A stretch of DNA of 64,000 nt from Maricaulaceae bacterium EIL42A08 (GCA_024178355.1 JAMZNZ010000002.1:725501-789500), one strand, 5' to 3'. Counted from the stretch's first letter, positions 1 through 9,740 are shown. Numbers and translations are program-made. Notes: generated by a model not told the origin, from the letters alone.

Positions 1-500
1 AGCATCAGCGCCTGGAAGATCTCCATGCGCTTCTTCTCACCACCGGAAAAGCCGACATTGACCGGGCGCTTCAGCATTTCATTGGAAATGCCCAGCTTGG
101 CTGCAGCTTCGCGCGCCTGCTTCATGAAGACCGGCGCGGTCACTTCGTCTTCGCCACGGGCGCGGCGCTGAGCGTTGAGCGCTTCTTTCACAAAGGTCAG
201 CGTCGGCACGCCGGGGATTTCCACCGGATACTGGAAGGACAGGAAGACGCCGTTCGCGGCGCGCTCTTCCGGGTCCATGTCCAGGAGGTCAGCGCCAACA
301 AGCGTCGCGCCACCGCCGGTAATTTCATAACCATCACGGCCCGACAGAATGTAGGACAGGGTGGACTTGCCACAGCCATTGGGCCCCATCACCGCGTGAA
401 CCTCGCCTTTCGGCGCGGTCAGCGTGACACCCTTCAAAATCTGGCGGCCATCGCCCTCTTCGGTTTCAACACGGGCGGCCAGGTCTTTGATCTCAAGCAT
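1..500 (-). CDS. sufC: SufC, Fe-S assembly ATPase (3' end outside window)
   Basis: ABC-type ATPase of the SufBCD scaffold, which builds Fe-S clusters in the cytoplasm. The visible N-terminal part starts MLEIKDL and contains a Walker A motif GPNGCGKST, the SufC-type Q-loop FQYPVEIPGVP and the ABC signature FSGGEKKRMEI. Walker B and the C-terminus lie beyond position 1. It is the last visible gene of an operon running iscR, desulfurase, sufB, two small membrane proteins, sufC, and starts 12 bases after the 107-residue gene. SufC homologues are about 250 residues, so about a third is missing because of the window edge, not a mutation. Identification is secure. Confidence 0.96.
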   Translation of the reverse strand, partial: MLEIKDLAARVETEEGDGRQILKGVTLTAPKGEVHAVMGPNGCGKSTLSYILSGRDGYEITGGGATLVGADLLDMDPEERAANGVFLSFQYPVEIPGVPTLTFVKEALNAQRRARGEDEVTAPVFMKQAREAAAKLGISNEMLKRPVNVGFSGGEKKRMEIFQALM

Positions 501-512
501 ATCGTCTTTCCT

Positions 513-836
513 CTAGCGCGCCGTTGTCCGGCTGGCGCCATTTTTTGCTTTACCCGTTTTGTAGTCGGCGGCGGTCCGGTCCGGATCGCCCTTGGTCTTC
601 ACCGCGATGAATAGCACGCCAAAGCCGATGACCGTCAGGAAGGCAAAGCCCTTCCAGCCGCCGCTAAGCCCCTGCGCGTTGGACTCCGTCCACAGGCCCA
701 GACCCAGCGTCATCAACGCCATGAAGGCAGCAACGCTCATCCAGCCTTCCCAGGTTATGGGCCGGAAGCTGCCATACCAGAGCGGCTTGCCCACATGGGA
801 CCGCGCGCGGCGTGCGAACCAATAGCGCTGGGTCAT
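513..836 (-). CDS. Small membrane protein within the suf operon
   Basis: A 107-residue protein of unknown function. It begins with a basic, aromatic segment (MTQRYWFARRAR), then two hydrophobic stretches at about residues 32-50 and 62-80, and ends in a hydrophilic Lys/Arg-rich tail after about residue 84. This predicts two membrane segments with both ends probably cytoplasmic. Its ATG overlaps the stop of the preceding 94-residue gene in an ATGA arrangement, so the two are probably translationally coupled. It sits directly before sufC. I recognise no catalytic motif; similar short proteins beginning RYWFxRR occur in alphaproteobacteria as hypotheticals, as far as I recall. A role in Fe-S assembly is only suggested by position. 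Confidence 0.8.
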   Translation of the reverse strand: MTQRYWFARRARSHVGKPLWYGSFRPITWEGWMSVAAFMALMTLGLGLWTESNAQGLSGGWKGFAFLTVIGFGVLFIAVKTKGDPDRTAADYKTGKAKNGASRTTAR

Positions 837-1117
837 TGGCCGCCCTCCTCACTCTCACTGAGCGCGCGGGTTTGGGCGAGCTTCACACAAAGCCACTGGG
901 TCAGCATGACAACGCCACCGACCGACATGAATGCTGCACCGAAGAGTGACCACCAAGCAGGGCCGTCAAAAAGGTCAACAACACCCAATGCATCCAATAA
1001 AAGCAGCACCGGCATCCCGACCATGCCCACGATAAACACAACGAGCGTCGCGCGGTCGAGGCCACGATTCAGGGTGTTCCAAATCTTTTGCGCTGTTTCG
1101 ATGGGATTGCGGCTCAC
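833..1117 (-). CDS. Small two-helix membrane protein after sufB
   Basis: A 94-residue protein of unknown function, with a GTG start overlapping the sufB stop in a TAGTG arrangement. Residues about 24-45 and 53-75 are hydrophobic and predict two membrane segments with a short loop; the N-terminal 20 residues are polar and the C-terminus is acidic. The tight coupling to sufB upstream and to the 107-residue gene downstream (4-base overlap) means all three are made from one transcript. No cysteine pattern or other cofactor motif stands out. Membrane location is inferred from hydrophobicity. Confidence 0.78.
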   Translation of the reverse strand: MSRNPIETAQKIWNTLNRGLDRATLVVFIVGMVGMPVLLLLDALGVVDLFDGPAWWSLFGAAFMSVGGVVMLTQWLCVKLAQTRALSESEEGGQ

Positions 1118-2619
1118 TACCCCACACTCCCCTCAAGGCTCACCTTCACAAGCGCCTGGGCTTCGACGGCGAACTCCATGGGCAATTCCTGGAGCACGTC
1201 GCGGCAGAAGCCGTTGACGAGCAGGGCCACGGCCGTCTCCTCGTCGAGGCCGCGCTGGCGGGCGTAGAAGAGCTGGTCGTCTGAAAGCTTGGAGGTTGTC
1301 GCCTCATGCTCCAGCGTGGCCTTGGGCGTCTTGGCTTCCACGTAAGGCACGGTGTGCGCCCCGCACTGATCGCCGATCAGCAGGCTGTCACACTGGGTGA
1401 AGTTGCGCGCGCCTTCGGCCTTGGCATGCACTGAGACGAGACCGCGATAGGTCTGGTCGGAACGCCCGGCAGAAATGCCCTTGGAGATCACGCGCGACTT
1501 CGTGTTCTTGCCCAGATGGATCATCTTGGTGCCAGTGTCGGCCTGCTGACGCCCATTGGTCACGGCAATGGAATAGAACTCACCCTGGCTGTTATCACCC
1601 TTCAGGATGCAGCTGGGGTATTTCCAGGTAATCGCTGAACCGGTCTCAACCTGGGTCCAGCTGACCTTGGAGTTGCGACCGCGGCAGTCGGCGCGCTTGG
1701 TCACGAAGTTATAGACCCCGCCCTTGCCGTCCTTGTCGCCCGGCCACCAGTTCTGAACCGTGGAGTATTTGATCTCTGCGTCATCGAGCGCCACCAGCTC
1801 CACCACAGCGGCGTGCAGCTGGTTTTCGTCGCGCATGGGCGCGGTGCACCCTTCGAGATAGGAGACGTAAGCGCCCTCATCGGCAATGATCAGCGTCCGC
1901 TCAAACTGGCCGGTGCCTTCAGCATTGATGCGGAAGTAAGTCGACAGCTCCATCGGGCAGCGCACACCCTTGGGCACATAGACAAAGGAACCATCGGTAA
2001 AGACCGCACTGTTCAGCGTGGCAAAAAAGTTGTCGCTGACCGGCACGACCGAGCCGAGATATTTCTTGATCAGCTCGGGATGCTCCTGCACCGCCTCGCT
2101 GATCGACATGAAGATCACGCCGGCTTTCTTCAGCTCTTCTTTAAAGGTCGTGGCGACCGACACGCTGTCAAACACTGCATCCACAGCCACACGGGGCTTG
2201 TCGCGCGCTTCAGCAGCGGTTTCAGCCGCCCCCTCAACACCCAGCAGGACTTCAGCTTCCTTCAGCGGAATGCCAAGCTTCTTGTAGGTGTCGAGCAGCT
2301 CCTGCGGAACTTCATCGAGGCTCTTATACTTCGCCGCGTCCTTGGGCGCGGCGTAATAATACGCGTCCTGGTAATCGATTGGCGGGTGGGAAATTTTCGC
2401 CCAGTCCGGCTCTTCGATCTGCTTGAAGCGCTCATAGGCTTCCAGGCGCCATTGCAGCAGCCAGTCCGGCTCGCCTTTTTTCTCCGAGATGAAGCGGATC
2501 GTCTCTTCCGACAGGCCCTTGGGGCCGTATTCCTGCTCAATCTCGGTGGTAAAGCCGTACTTGTATTTGTCAGCTTCAAGCTGGCGTACGTCTTCGATCG
2601 TCTCTTTAACGGCAGGCAT
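1117..2619 (-). CDS. sufB: SufB, Fe-S cluster scaffold subunit
   Basis: Core subunit of the SufBC2D complex, on which Fe-S clusters are assembled from sulfur delivered by a cysteine desulfurase and iron. The 500-residue length matches the family (about 470-500). Recognisable blocks include the [19 protein letters not shown] region, YLEGCTAP and [21 protein letters not shown] near residues 390-415. It lies 29 bases downstream of the cysteine desulfurase and overlaps the next small membrane-protein gene by one base. The ATG at 2619 gives [11 protein letters not shown], a normal SufB start. High confidence. Confidence 0.97.
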   Translation of the reverse strand: MPAVKETIEDVRQLEADKYKYGFTTEIEQEYGPKGLSEETIRFISEKKGEPDWLLQWRLEAYERFKQIEEPDWAKISHPPIDYQDAYYYAAPKDAAKYKSLDEVPQELLDTYKKLGIPLKEAEVLLGVEGAAETAAEARDKPRVAVDAVFDSVSVATTFKEELKKAGVIFMSISEAVQEHPELIKKYLGSVVPVSDNFFATLNSAVFTDGSFVYVPKGVRCPMELSTYFRINAEGTGQFERTLIIADEGAYVSYLEGCTAPMRDENQLHAAVVELVALDDAEIKYSTVQNWWPGDKDGKGGVYNFVTKRADCRGRNSKVSWTQVETGSAITWKYPSCILKGDNSQGEFYSIAVTNGRQQADTGTKMIHLGKNTKSRVISKGISAGRSDQTYRGLVSVHAKAEGARNFTQCDSLLIGDQCGAHTVPYVEAKTPKATLEHEATTSKLSDDQLFYARQRGLDEETAVALLVNGFCRDVLQELPMEFAVEAQALVKVSLEGSVG

Positions 2620-2648
2620 AAACAGTCAGCCTCTTACACGCAGTTCAA

Positions 2649-3791
2649 TCAACCCGCGGCGGCCACTTTGGGGCGCACACGGTCATATTCTCTCAGCCAG
2701 GCCTCACAGAAGGCATCGGCATCGTCTTCAGTCGTCGTCCAGCCCAGGCTCACGCGCAGGGCGCTACCGGCTTCGTCGTCGGTTGCGCCCATGGCCTTGA
2801 GCACATGGCTCTTGCGCACCTTGCCGGAGCTGCAGGCAGACCCCGCGCTCACCGCAAATCCAGCCAGATCAAGCGCAATCACCTGAATTTCGCTCGGCCA
2901 GCCCGGCGCGGACAGGCAAATCGTATTGGGCAGGCGCTCAACGCCTTCACCCCAGATCGTGATCTCGGGCGCGGCCGCCTTTAAGCGCCTTTCGATCCGG
3001 TCACGCAAGGACGCGATGCGGCTCGTTTCATCGTCACCTATGGCGCTGACAGCCGCAGCGAACCCTACCACCCCTGCGACATTTTCCGTGCCGCCGCGAC
3101 GCCCCTTCTCCTGGCCCCCGCCGGTGATCAAGGCCCCAACCTGGGCATCACACGCGGTTGCGAGCGCGCCAACGCCTTGCGGGCCACCGGCCTTGTGCGA
3201 CGACAGCGCGGCAAACTGCGCAAAGCTGGCAGCAAAGTCGAAATTGGCCTTGCCCGTCATCTGGACCGCATCGATGAGGAAAAGATGACCGCCCTCAACC
3301 TCGGCAATCATGCGGCCGGCTTCGGCATAGGGCTGGATCACGCCTGTTTCGTTGTTGGCCGCCATCAGGGCAAACGCAATGCGCTCACCAGCTTCAGCGG
3401 CTGCGAGCCGGTCACGGAGCCAGTCGAGCCTCGCCCGTCCGTGTGCGTCCACCGGCCACTCCTCAGTCGGTAGACCGCTGGCTGCAGCTGCAGCACGGAC
3501 TGCATCATGCTCGATCTGAGACAAAATTATCCGAGTACAGCCAAGGGTTTTTGAGGCATGAAGAGACAGGTTGTTCGACTCTGTCCCTCCTGACGTGAAG
3601 ATGAGGTCCTCGCTCCGTGCACAGATAGAGCGGGCAATTGTGGCTCTGGCCCGTTCCACACGCGCTCTCGCGGCCCGACCGCTCTGGTGTACCGATGACG
3701 GATTTCCGCCACCGGCCAGCGCAGCCATGACCGCTTCGGCCGCCGCAGGGCGAACCGGAGAGGTTGCGTTATGGTCCAGGTAGACACTCAC
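2649..3791 (-). CDS. Cysteine desulfurase (IscS/NifS type)
   Basis: PLP-dependent enzyme that removes sulfur from L-cysteine as a protein-bound persulfide and hands it to the Suf scaffold. It starts MSVYLDHNATSPVRP, typical of class I (NifS/IscS) enzymes. The PLP lysine lies in SSHKAGGPQG near residue 199 and the catalytic cysteine in SAGSACSSGK near residue 320. At 380 residues it is full length. Its ATG overlaps the iscR stop by 4 bases and sufB follows after 29 bases. It is an IscS/NifS-type enzyme rather than the SufS class II type, although it sits in a suf operon, an arrangement I know from other alphaproteobacteria. No symbol is given because naming varies. Confidence 0.93.
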   Translation of the reverse strand: MSVYLDHNATSPVRPAAAEAVMAALAGGGNPSSVHQSGRAARARVERARATIARSICARSEDLIFTSGGTESNNLSLHASKTLGCTRIILSQIEHDAVRAAAAASGLPTEEWPVDAHGRARLDWLRDRLAAAEAGERIAFALMAANNETGVIQPYAEAGRMIAEVEGGHLFLIDAVQMTGKANFDFAASFAQFAALSSHKAGGPQGVGALATACDAQVGALITGGGQEKGRRGGTENVAGVVGFAAAVSAIGDDETSRIASLRDRIERRLKAAAPEITIWGEGVERLPNTICLSAPGWPSEIQVIALDLAGFAVSAGSACSSGKVRKSHVLKAMGATDDEAGSALRVSLGWTTTEDDADAFCEAWLREYDRVRPKVAAAG

Positions 3792-4252
3792 TCCGCAGCC
3801 TGCTCCAGCGCCCGGGTGTTCTCATTGGCGCTCGACATGCCGAGCACACGGCGCTCCAGCACGTCTTCAAGCGTGACGCCATTAAGGAAGATGTGGATGT
3901 GACGGCCCAGCTCGTCCCACAGATCGTGGGTCACGCAGCGGCGTCCGCCTTCCATGCAGCCAGCCGCCTTGTGCTGGCAGCGGGTTACATCGACCGGCTC
4001 CTCAACTGCGATCATGATGTCGGCAATACGCGTTTCGCGGGTTTCGCGAGCCAGGCGATAACCACCGCCGGGACCGCGCACCGATTTCACGATACCGGCG
4101 CGACGCAGTTTTGCGAAAAGTTGTTCCAGGTAAGACAGCGAGATCTCCTGGCGTGATGCGATATCACCCAGGGGTACTGGCCGGTCTGCACCGCTCATGG
4201 CCAGATCGGTCATGGCCATCACGGCGTAACGTCCTTTAGTGCTCAGTTTCAT
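3788..4252 (-). CDS. iscR: IscR, Rrf2-family Fe-S sensing regulator
   Basis: Transcription factor that binds an Fe-S cluster and controls Fe-S assembly genes. The 154-residue protein starts MKLSTKGRYAVMAM, a typical Rrf2 start, with a winged-helix domain and the wing motif GPGGGYRLAR at residues 60-69. Three likely cluster-ligand cysteines are C92, C99 and C106, followed by VTHDLWDELG as in IscR. Their spacing is x6/x6, whereas I recall x5/x5 in the E. coli protein. It is first in the Fe-S operon, so autoregulation is expected. In the 231-base divergent gap upstream (4253-4483) I see a possible minus-strand -35 TTGACC (4382-4387) but no convincing IscR palindrome. Confidence 0.93.
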   Translation of the reverse strand: MKLSTKGRYAVMAMTDLAMSGADRPVPLGDIASRQEISLSYLEQLFAKLRRAGIVKSVRGPGGGYRLARETRETRIADIMIAVEEPVDVTRCQHKAAGCMEGGRRCVTHDLWDELGRHIHIFLNGVTLEDVLERRVLGMSSANENTRALEQAAE

Positions 4253-4483
4253 AACGTTTCCTCATCTCCCCAGAGAAAGCCGCACCTCGCCGCTCGCATC
4301 CTGCACCCACCTTGTGCTAAGGGGAGCGCTTCGCACGAAAGACCGGCGCGGCAGTGGGGGAAGTAGGTTCCACAGTCCGGCGGTCAAGAATTAGAAACGG
4401 TATTTTCTATAGCTCCATTTTCTCGGGGAATCAAAACCTGAGTGTGGAACTAGGATATTCGCCAGCAGGACGCAATTTGCCCC

Positions 4484-5167
4484 ATGCCTGACGTCATCAT
4501 CGCCGGCCCAGCCGGACGCCTTGAAGGCAAGTACAGCCCCGCCAAAAGCCCAGCCGCCCCTCTGGCGCTGGTTCTGCATGCCCATCCCATGGGCGGCGGG
4601 CACATGGACACCCCGATTTCCCAGATGCTCTACGATCAGTTCAAAGAGCGGGACTTCTCGGTCCTTCGGTTCAATTTCCGCGGCGTTGGCCGCAGCCAGG
4701 GCAGCTATGACCAGGGCCTTGGTGAGCTGTCAGATGCGGCCACCGCTCTGGACTGGGCCCAGGCACACAACCCGAACGCCCAGTTCTGCTGGGTCGCGGG
4801 TCACTCCTTCGGGGCCTGGATCGGCATGCAGCTTCTGATGCGCCGCCCGGAGATTGGTGGCTTCACCTCAGTGGCTCCGCCCACCAACATGTATGACTTC
4901 TCCTTCCTGGCTCCCTGCCCGGCGTCTGGCCTGATCGCTCACGGCGACGCAGACGCCATTGTTCCGCTCGATGAGATGGAACGGGCCATGGCCAAGGTGC
5001 GCACCCAAAAAGGCATCACCATCCAGACCGACGTGATCAAAGGGGCCTCGCACCTGTTTACCGATCATCTGGACCCACTGGAGAAGTCGGTATCCACCTA
5101 TCTCGACTGGCGTCTGCCGCAGGTGGAAAAAGAACGCCGTGAACAGCCCGCTGGCTCGCGCCGCTAG
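4484..5167 (+). CDS. Alpha/beta hydrolase
   Basis: A 227-residue serine hydrolase of the alpha/beta fold, substrate unknown. The nucleophile elbow is GHSFG near residues 107-111; an oxyanion-side motif HAHPMGGGHMD is near residues 32-42; the acid is probably in HGDADAIVP and the histidine in KGASHLFTD near residue 190. It resembles the group of small cytoplasmic hydrolases with HPxxGG near the start (COG2945-like, from memory). It has no signal peptide. It is divergent from iscR and its 3' end overlaps anmK on the other strand by 4 bases. The physiological role cannot be read from context. Confidence 0.88.
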   Translation: MPDVIIAGPAGRLEGKYSPAKSPAAPLALVLHAHPMGGGHMDTPISQMLYDQFKERDFSVLRFNFRGVGRSQGSYDQGLGELSDAATALDWAQAHNPNAQFCWVAGHSFGAWIGMQLLMRRPEIGGFTSVAPPTNMYDFSFLAPCPASGLIAHGDADAIVPLDEMERAMAKVRTQKGITIQTDVIKGASHLFTDHLDPLEKSVSTYLDWRLPQVEKERREQPAGSRR

Positions 5168-6270
5168 GGCTCGACAATCGTCCCGCCGGTCAGCGGCTGA
5201 GGCACGCCTGTCGTGCCCGGCCAGCTGATCGGCAGGCCTCTTCTGGTGCGTGCTGCCAGATAGGCGAAGGCTTCCGCCTCGATCAGATCGCCACGCGAGC
5301 CGACCGCCTCAGCTGAATGCACCTGAACGCCGCACGCGATACTGATGCGGCGCATCAGGTCCGGGTTCTTGCGCCCGCCTCCGCATACGATCAGACGCTT
5401 TGGACGCTCTGAGGTGGCCCCCAGCCCCAGCGCCACGGTGCGCGCGGTGAACTGTGCCAGCGTCGCCGCGCCGTCTTCAACAGTCAGATTGCGCGCCGGA
5501 TCCAGCGAGAAGTCCCAGCGGTCCAGCGACTTTGGTCCTTCAAGCGCGAAGTGCGGATGGGAGAGTAGCTCTTCCAGCCCCGCGTCGAGGACACGCCCTT
5601 TTGCGGAGGCCTCTCCGCCTGCATCCATGGTCACGCCCGCTTTTTCGGCCATCCAGGCATCGATCAATCCATTACCGGGACCGGTATCAAAGGCCGTCAG
5701 CGTGCCGTCAGACCCGATGAGAGTGATATTGGCCACACCACCAATATTTAGAACACCGAGGGGCCGCTCCAGCCCGCAGGCTGCCGCAAGGGCTACGTGA
5801 TAAGCCGGGGCCAGCGGTGCCCCCTGCCCCCCAGCTTCAACATCGGCGGTTCTGAAATCATAGGCGACTGGACAGCCCAGCGCGCTGGCGAGCGCGTCCG
5901 CATCACCGATCTGGCGAGTCTTGCCCGATCGGCCTTCAGTGGGGGGGATATGGATCACGGTCTGGCCATGGAAGCCCACAAGGTCGAGCTGTGAAGGTGA
6001 CAGGCCTGCCACGTCGCAGACGGCCTGAACGGCCTCCGCGTGGGTTCGGGTCAGAACGGCTTCTGCGTCACCGAAAACGTCCGGCTCCTCTCCTTCAAAC
6101 CGCCATCTCAGGCCGGCATCGACGGCCGCCTGTAGCACGGCACGATCAGCAGCGGTGTAATCAAGCTGAACACCGGGCCCAAATGCGGTGATGACCTCAC
6201 CATCAGTGTCCAGAAGCGCCGCGTCGACACCATCAAGAGAGGTGCCGCTCATAAGACCTACACACTTCAC
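5164..6270 (-). CDS. anmK: Anhydro-N-acetylmuramic acid kinase AnmK
   Basis: Cytoplasmic kinase that opens and phosphorylates 1,6-anhydro-N-acetylmuramic acid to MurNAc-6-phosphate in peptidoglycan recycling. The 368-residue protein begins VKCVGLMSGTSLDGVDAAL, whose GTSLDG is an AnmK hallmark, and contains GFHGQTVIH, the NIGGVANIT block and the DTGPGNGLID block. The start is GTG, overlapping the stop of the AsmA-like gene (GTGA), so the two are translationally coupled. Its 3' end overlaps the convergent hydrolase by 4 bases. Length and motifs agree with the family; secure. Confidence 0.96.
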   Translation of the reverse strand: MKCVGLMSGTSLDGVDAALLDTDGEVITAFGPGVQLDYTAADRAVLQAAVDAGLRWRFEGEEPDVFGDAEAVLTRTHAEAVQAVCDVAGLSPSQLDLVGFHGQTVIHIPPTEGRSGKTRQIGDADALASALGCPVAYDFRTADVEAGGQGAPLAPAYHVALAAACGLERPLGVLNIGGVANITLIGSDGTLTAFDTGPGNGLIDAWMAEKAGVTMDAGGEASAKGRVLDAGLEELLSHPHFALEGPKSLDRWDFSLDPARNLTVEDGAATLAQFTARTVALGLGATSERPKRLIVCGGGRKNPDLMRRISIACGVQVHSAEAVGSRGDLIEAEAFAYLAARTRRGLPISWPGTTGVPQPLTGGTIVEP

Positions 6271-9200
6271 CGTCCGGCTCCATTGTCAGCGCCGGGATCA
6301 GAGGCTTCAGCCTCCCCGTCGTCCGCTGGTGCAGTCTCTTCCTGGGACTGTCGGTACCGCTCACGCAGAGCATCAAGTTCCCGTTCAGCGTCTGTACCCT
6401 CAAACACCCGGCGGAAAACACCCGGTGCAAAGGCGGCCAGCGGATTGGTGATCACGCGCGTTTCATCGAAGGAACCGGTAACCGAGAATGTGACACCAAA
6501 AATGCCCTCACCCCGACGTGAGGTCAGAAGCTCGCCAATCACCGGCAAACCACCAAGAATTGAGTTGGCACCATAGGAGGGCAGTAATGTGCCATCGAGC
6601 TGGATACGGCTTTCTTCAAAGCTGACCACGCCTTGCCAGGTCGCCCCGAGCGCCGGTCCGATGGCGCGGGAGTTTTCAAGACCGAGCGTTCCCTCACTCC
6701 ACGTAAAGTCCGTCTCAAGGCGCTCAAACACGATCCCCTCACCGCTAAGAAGGCCGCCGAGGCCTTCAAACGATCCAGCCGCAAGAATGCGCGCCAGCAG
6801 CGGCATGCGCTCAAGCGTGAAGGCGTCCACTTCAACGCGGCCAGTCATGGCACCACGCTGACTGGCAGAGAGCGTTACCGCATCAAGACGCAGGCTACCG
6901 CCGGTCACATTGGAGAAATCACCAAATGCAGTCAGGAGGCTTCCCGCGTCATCAGAGCGAATGGAGAGTAACTGGGTTGCCGGGTTTTCGGGATCTGGTG
7001 CGTAATCCAGCTGCAGCCCGGTAGCCGCGTCAGCAGTGCTGGCCATCAGCGAGATATTATTGATTCCCTCCGGCCCGATAAGCGAAGCCATGGTGATATC
7101 GGTGAAAACCACATCGCGTACGATGACCCGCTCAAGATCGGCCTGCAGGATCAAAGGTGCCGTCACAATGGGTGCGCCGCCCCCCGGCGCGGTGAATGTC
7201 AAGAGATCACCAAGATCGATATAGTCTCCCTCAAGCGTCATGCTTAGCGCGCCATCAGGACCATCAGGGCGATCAGCAACTAGCGACACATCAAGCCGCC
7301 CGACTGAACTCAACCGGTCGATATCTGCGCTCAAAAGCCGCCCGTCCTGGCCCACTGAAGCCGTCGCCACCAGTTCAATGCCCTCAGCCTCTATGACAAG
7401 AGGATCAAGCCGCAGGGCTCCGGATTCATCAATTTGAAGGCCGAGCCGTGCGCGCCCCTCAGCGCCGGCAGGCTTGTCCCAGACATCAGCCGGAAGCACC
7501 ACCGTTGCATCAACGAGATCCAGCTCCACGTCGACACGGGTGAAGTCGAATCCCCGCCCGACCAGTTCAGCAGACACGTCCACGACGCCATCCAGAAAAC
7601 GACGCGCAGGCAGTCCAAGGCGATCAAGGCCCCGTCCAGTCATCGCGCCGCTCGCCAGCACACGGGTTGAGGGTTCGCCGTCTTCAAGCCCAAAGCTCTC
7701 AAACCACTCCACTTCAATCTGTGAGCCGACCAGGTTGGCGGTGCCCTGCGCTGTCAGTCCGCTTTCTGTGGCCGATATTGTGACGATGCCTCCATCGAGG
7801 TCTGCACCCTCCACGCCGGTCGGAGCCGTGACATCCTCAAACCGACCGTCGATCTGGAAGCCGATATCCTCGGCCGGGACGTCGCCATACATGGGCCGTC
7901 GTATTTCAAAGCTCATCTCGCCTGTCCCGGCGAACAACCCTGGTTCAAGCCCGTAAGACTCCGCCAGAAGCAGGGGCGGTTCGCTTAAAAGTGTCAGGAC
8001 AGCGTCGAGCTCACCGGTCCCCATGCCTCCAAAGCGAGCCATGGCACCTTTGGGATTCAGACGGGGTAGCTCAACAAAAATAGTCTCGATTACCAGGTCA
8101 CCAATACGCGCCTGCTGCCCTGTCAGTGACAGCGAGTTACCGCGCAACTCGGCCTCCCCCGACAGGCCCAAAAGCGGCGTCATGGTCGAGACATAGCGAA
8201 CATCGGCTTCGACAAAATCAAAGGCGAGGGACAAATGCTCGTCCGCCAGCTGGCGCTCAGCTATGGCCGCCGCAGGGATATCGAGACGAAGCTCAGCGTT
8301 GGAAAGACGACCATCCAGAATGCTCTCTTCGATCCAGTCGCGCGCACCCAGCGCGAAGTTGACCGGCCAGTGCCTTAACACCTCTTGCTTGGAGATATCT
8401 CCCTCGATTGGCCCCACCAGCCGGATGGAGGGCAGGATACGCTCACCGACCTCCTCCAGCGCAAAGCGACCTGTCATCTCACCGCGTGCATAGGGCAGCG
8501 TCAGGTCAAGCTGTTCAAAAATCAGTTCGCGCGCCTGAGTGTCGATCTGGCCAGCCGCAACCGCACGGGTCCAGACCTGAGCATCAGGAAACACCCCGGC
8601 GGGGTTATAGCGCCCCGCCTCTGACGTAATTTCGAACCTGGCCTGGGTGGGAACCGGACCAATAAATCCACCGAGCTCATAGAGGCGCCCTGCTAGATCG
8701 AGCTGCAGGATATCGGACTGTATGTTCAGGCTTTGAAGCTCAATTGCGCCACTGGGCGCATCATACTCCAAACGCACCGTGCTTTCATCAAAGCTATAAC
8801 TCTCACCGGCCGAAAAATACGACCCTGGGCTTGCTTGAATATCGATCAGCGCCGTGCGCAAACCATCATCCACATTGGCATCAAAAACCAGCCTCGCATC
8901 AAAGCTGGCTTCCAGCCCCGCCAGCGCGGCTAATGCACCTCGACGCGGAGCCGCGGCCGCCGGCACAAAGTCCGACACAACAAACTCGGCAAAGACGGCA
9001 TCCAGGTTGCGCGCGCTATCAAGGCGCAGCGACAACGGGGCCGGACCGGCGGACGTGACCAGGTCACCGTCAACCCGAGCGCGCACCTGATTGTTCTGAA
9101 GATCAACATCAAGGCCAGCGCCATCAATCAGCCAGTCCAGCCCGGACACCTCGTCAATCAGGCGCAGATCGACCTCACGCAGGTCAAGACGTTGAAGCCG

Positions 9201-9740
9201 GGCAAAGAGCCCATTTCCGGTTGGATCAAGCTCACTGGTCAACGCGCCCAGCGTCGGGCCCGGCCTTTGCGTATCAGCCAAATCGCTGCTGGCCTGCCGG
9301 CTCAGCCCGCGTGGGTCGCCAAAGCCTGCAACGAAGCGACCGTCCTGGGCACGAACAACCGAAAAACTGCCGCCCTGCGCACTGATGCTGACAGGGCTGG
9401 CCCGACCTGTGAGAAGCAGGTCCAGCGCCAGACCTGTTGAAATCTGCTCAGCAGCAAGCAGAACTTCGCCTGTCCCACGAGTCACACGGACATTGGTTAC
9501 ACTGATGATCAGCGAAGCTTCTGCCGGATCAAAGCGAAGCTGAATACCACCGATCGAGGCTGCATCACCATCCACCGCATCGGTCAGGGCGTTGACCATT
9601 GTCGGGCGCAAAATCTCGCCATCTAGCGGCCCTTCAGCCAGTCGCCAAAGGAACGCCCCTCCGACGAGGATGACCAAAGCCAGCAAAGCCGCAATCGCCT
9701 CAAGGACATAAAGGACAACAAGACGGGCAGTGCGACGCAT
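6267..9740 (-). CDS. Large AsmA/YhdP-like envelope protein
   Basis: An 1157-residue protein with one N-terminal membrane helix (about residues 10-32) followed by a very long, beta-rich, repeat-like periplasmic region. This architecture, together with the C-terminal part (MTGRVEVDAFTLERMPLLAR and GVVSFEESRIQLDGTLLPSYG), fits the AsmA-like/DUF3971 (YhdP-type) proteins, thought to bridge inner and outer membranes and help carry phospholipid. The last 40 residues are acidic and low in complexity. It is coupled to anmK downstream (4-base overlap) and divergent from bcp. Family membership is by overall pattern; the transport role is general knowledge of the family and not visible in this sequence. 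Confidence 0.85.
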   Translation of the reverse strand: MRRTARLVVLYVLEAIAALLALVILVGGAFLWRLAEGPLDGEILRPTMVNALTDAVDGDAASIGGIQLRFDPAEASLIISVTNVRVTRGTGEVLLAAEQISTGLALDLLLTGRASPVSISAQGGSFSVVRAQDGRFVAGFGDPRGLSRQASSDLADTQRPGPTLGALTSELDPTGNGLFARLQRLDLREVDLRLIDEVSGLDWLIDGAGLDVDLQNNQVRARVDGDLVTSAGPAPLSLRLDSARNLDAVFAEFVVSDFVPAAAAPRRGALAALAGLEASFDARLVFDANVDDGLRTALIDIQASPGSYFSAGESYSFDESTVRLEYDAPSGAIELQSLNIQSDILQLDLAGRLYELGGFIGPVPTQARFEITSEAGRYNPAGVFPDAQVWTRAVAAGQIDTQARELIFEQLDLTLPYARGEMTGRFALEEVGERILPSIRLVGPIEGDISKQEVLRHWPVNFALGARDWIEESILDGRLSNAELRLDIPAAAIAERQLADEHLSLAFDFVEADVRYVSTMTPLLGLSGEAELRGNSLSLTGQQARIGDLVIETIFVELPRLNPKGAMARFGGMGTGELDAVLTLLSEPPLLLAESYGLEPGLFAGTGEMSFEIRRPMYGDVPAEDIGFQIDGRFEDVTAPTGVEGADLDGGIVTISATESGLTAQGTANLVGSQIEVEWFESFGLEDGEPSTRVLASGAMTGRGLDRLGLPARRFLDGVVDVSAELVGRGFDFTRVDVELDLVDATVVLPADVWDKPAGAEGRARLGLQIDESGALRLDPLVIEAEGIELVATASVGQDGRLLSADIDRLSSVGRLDVSLVADRPDGPDGALSMTLEGDYIDLGDLLTFTAPGGGAPIVTAPLILQADLERVIVRDVVFTDITMASLIGPEGINNISLMASTADAATGLQLDYAPDPENPATQLLSIRSDDAGSLLTAFGDFSNVTGGSLRLDAVTLSASQRGAMTGRVEVDAFTLERMPLLARILAAGSFEGLGGLLSGEGIVFERLETDFTWSEGTLGLENSRAIGPALGATWQGVVSFEESRIQLDGTLLPSYGANSILGGLPVIGELLTSRRGEGIFGVTFSVTGSFDETRVITNPLAAFAPGVFRRVFEGTDAERELDALRERYRQSQEETAPADDGEAEASDPGADNGAGR

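Noticed and set aside
4253-4483. IscR operator upstream of iscR
   Set aside because: Autoregulation is expected but no palindrome resembling known IscR sites could be picked out by eye.
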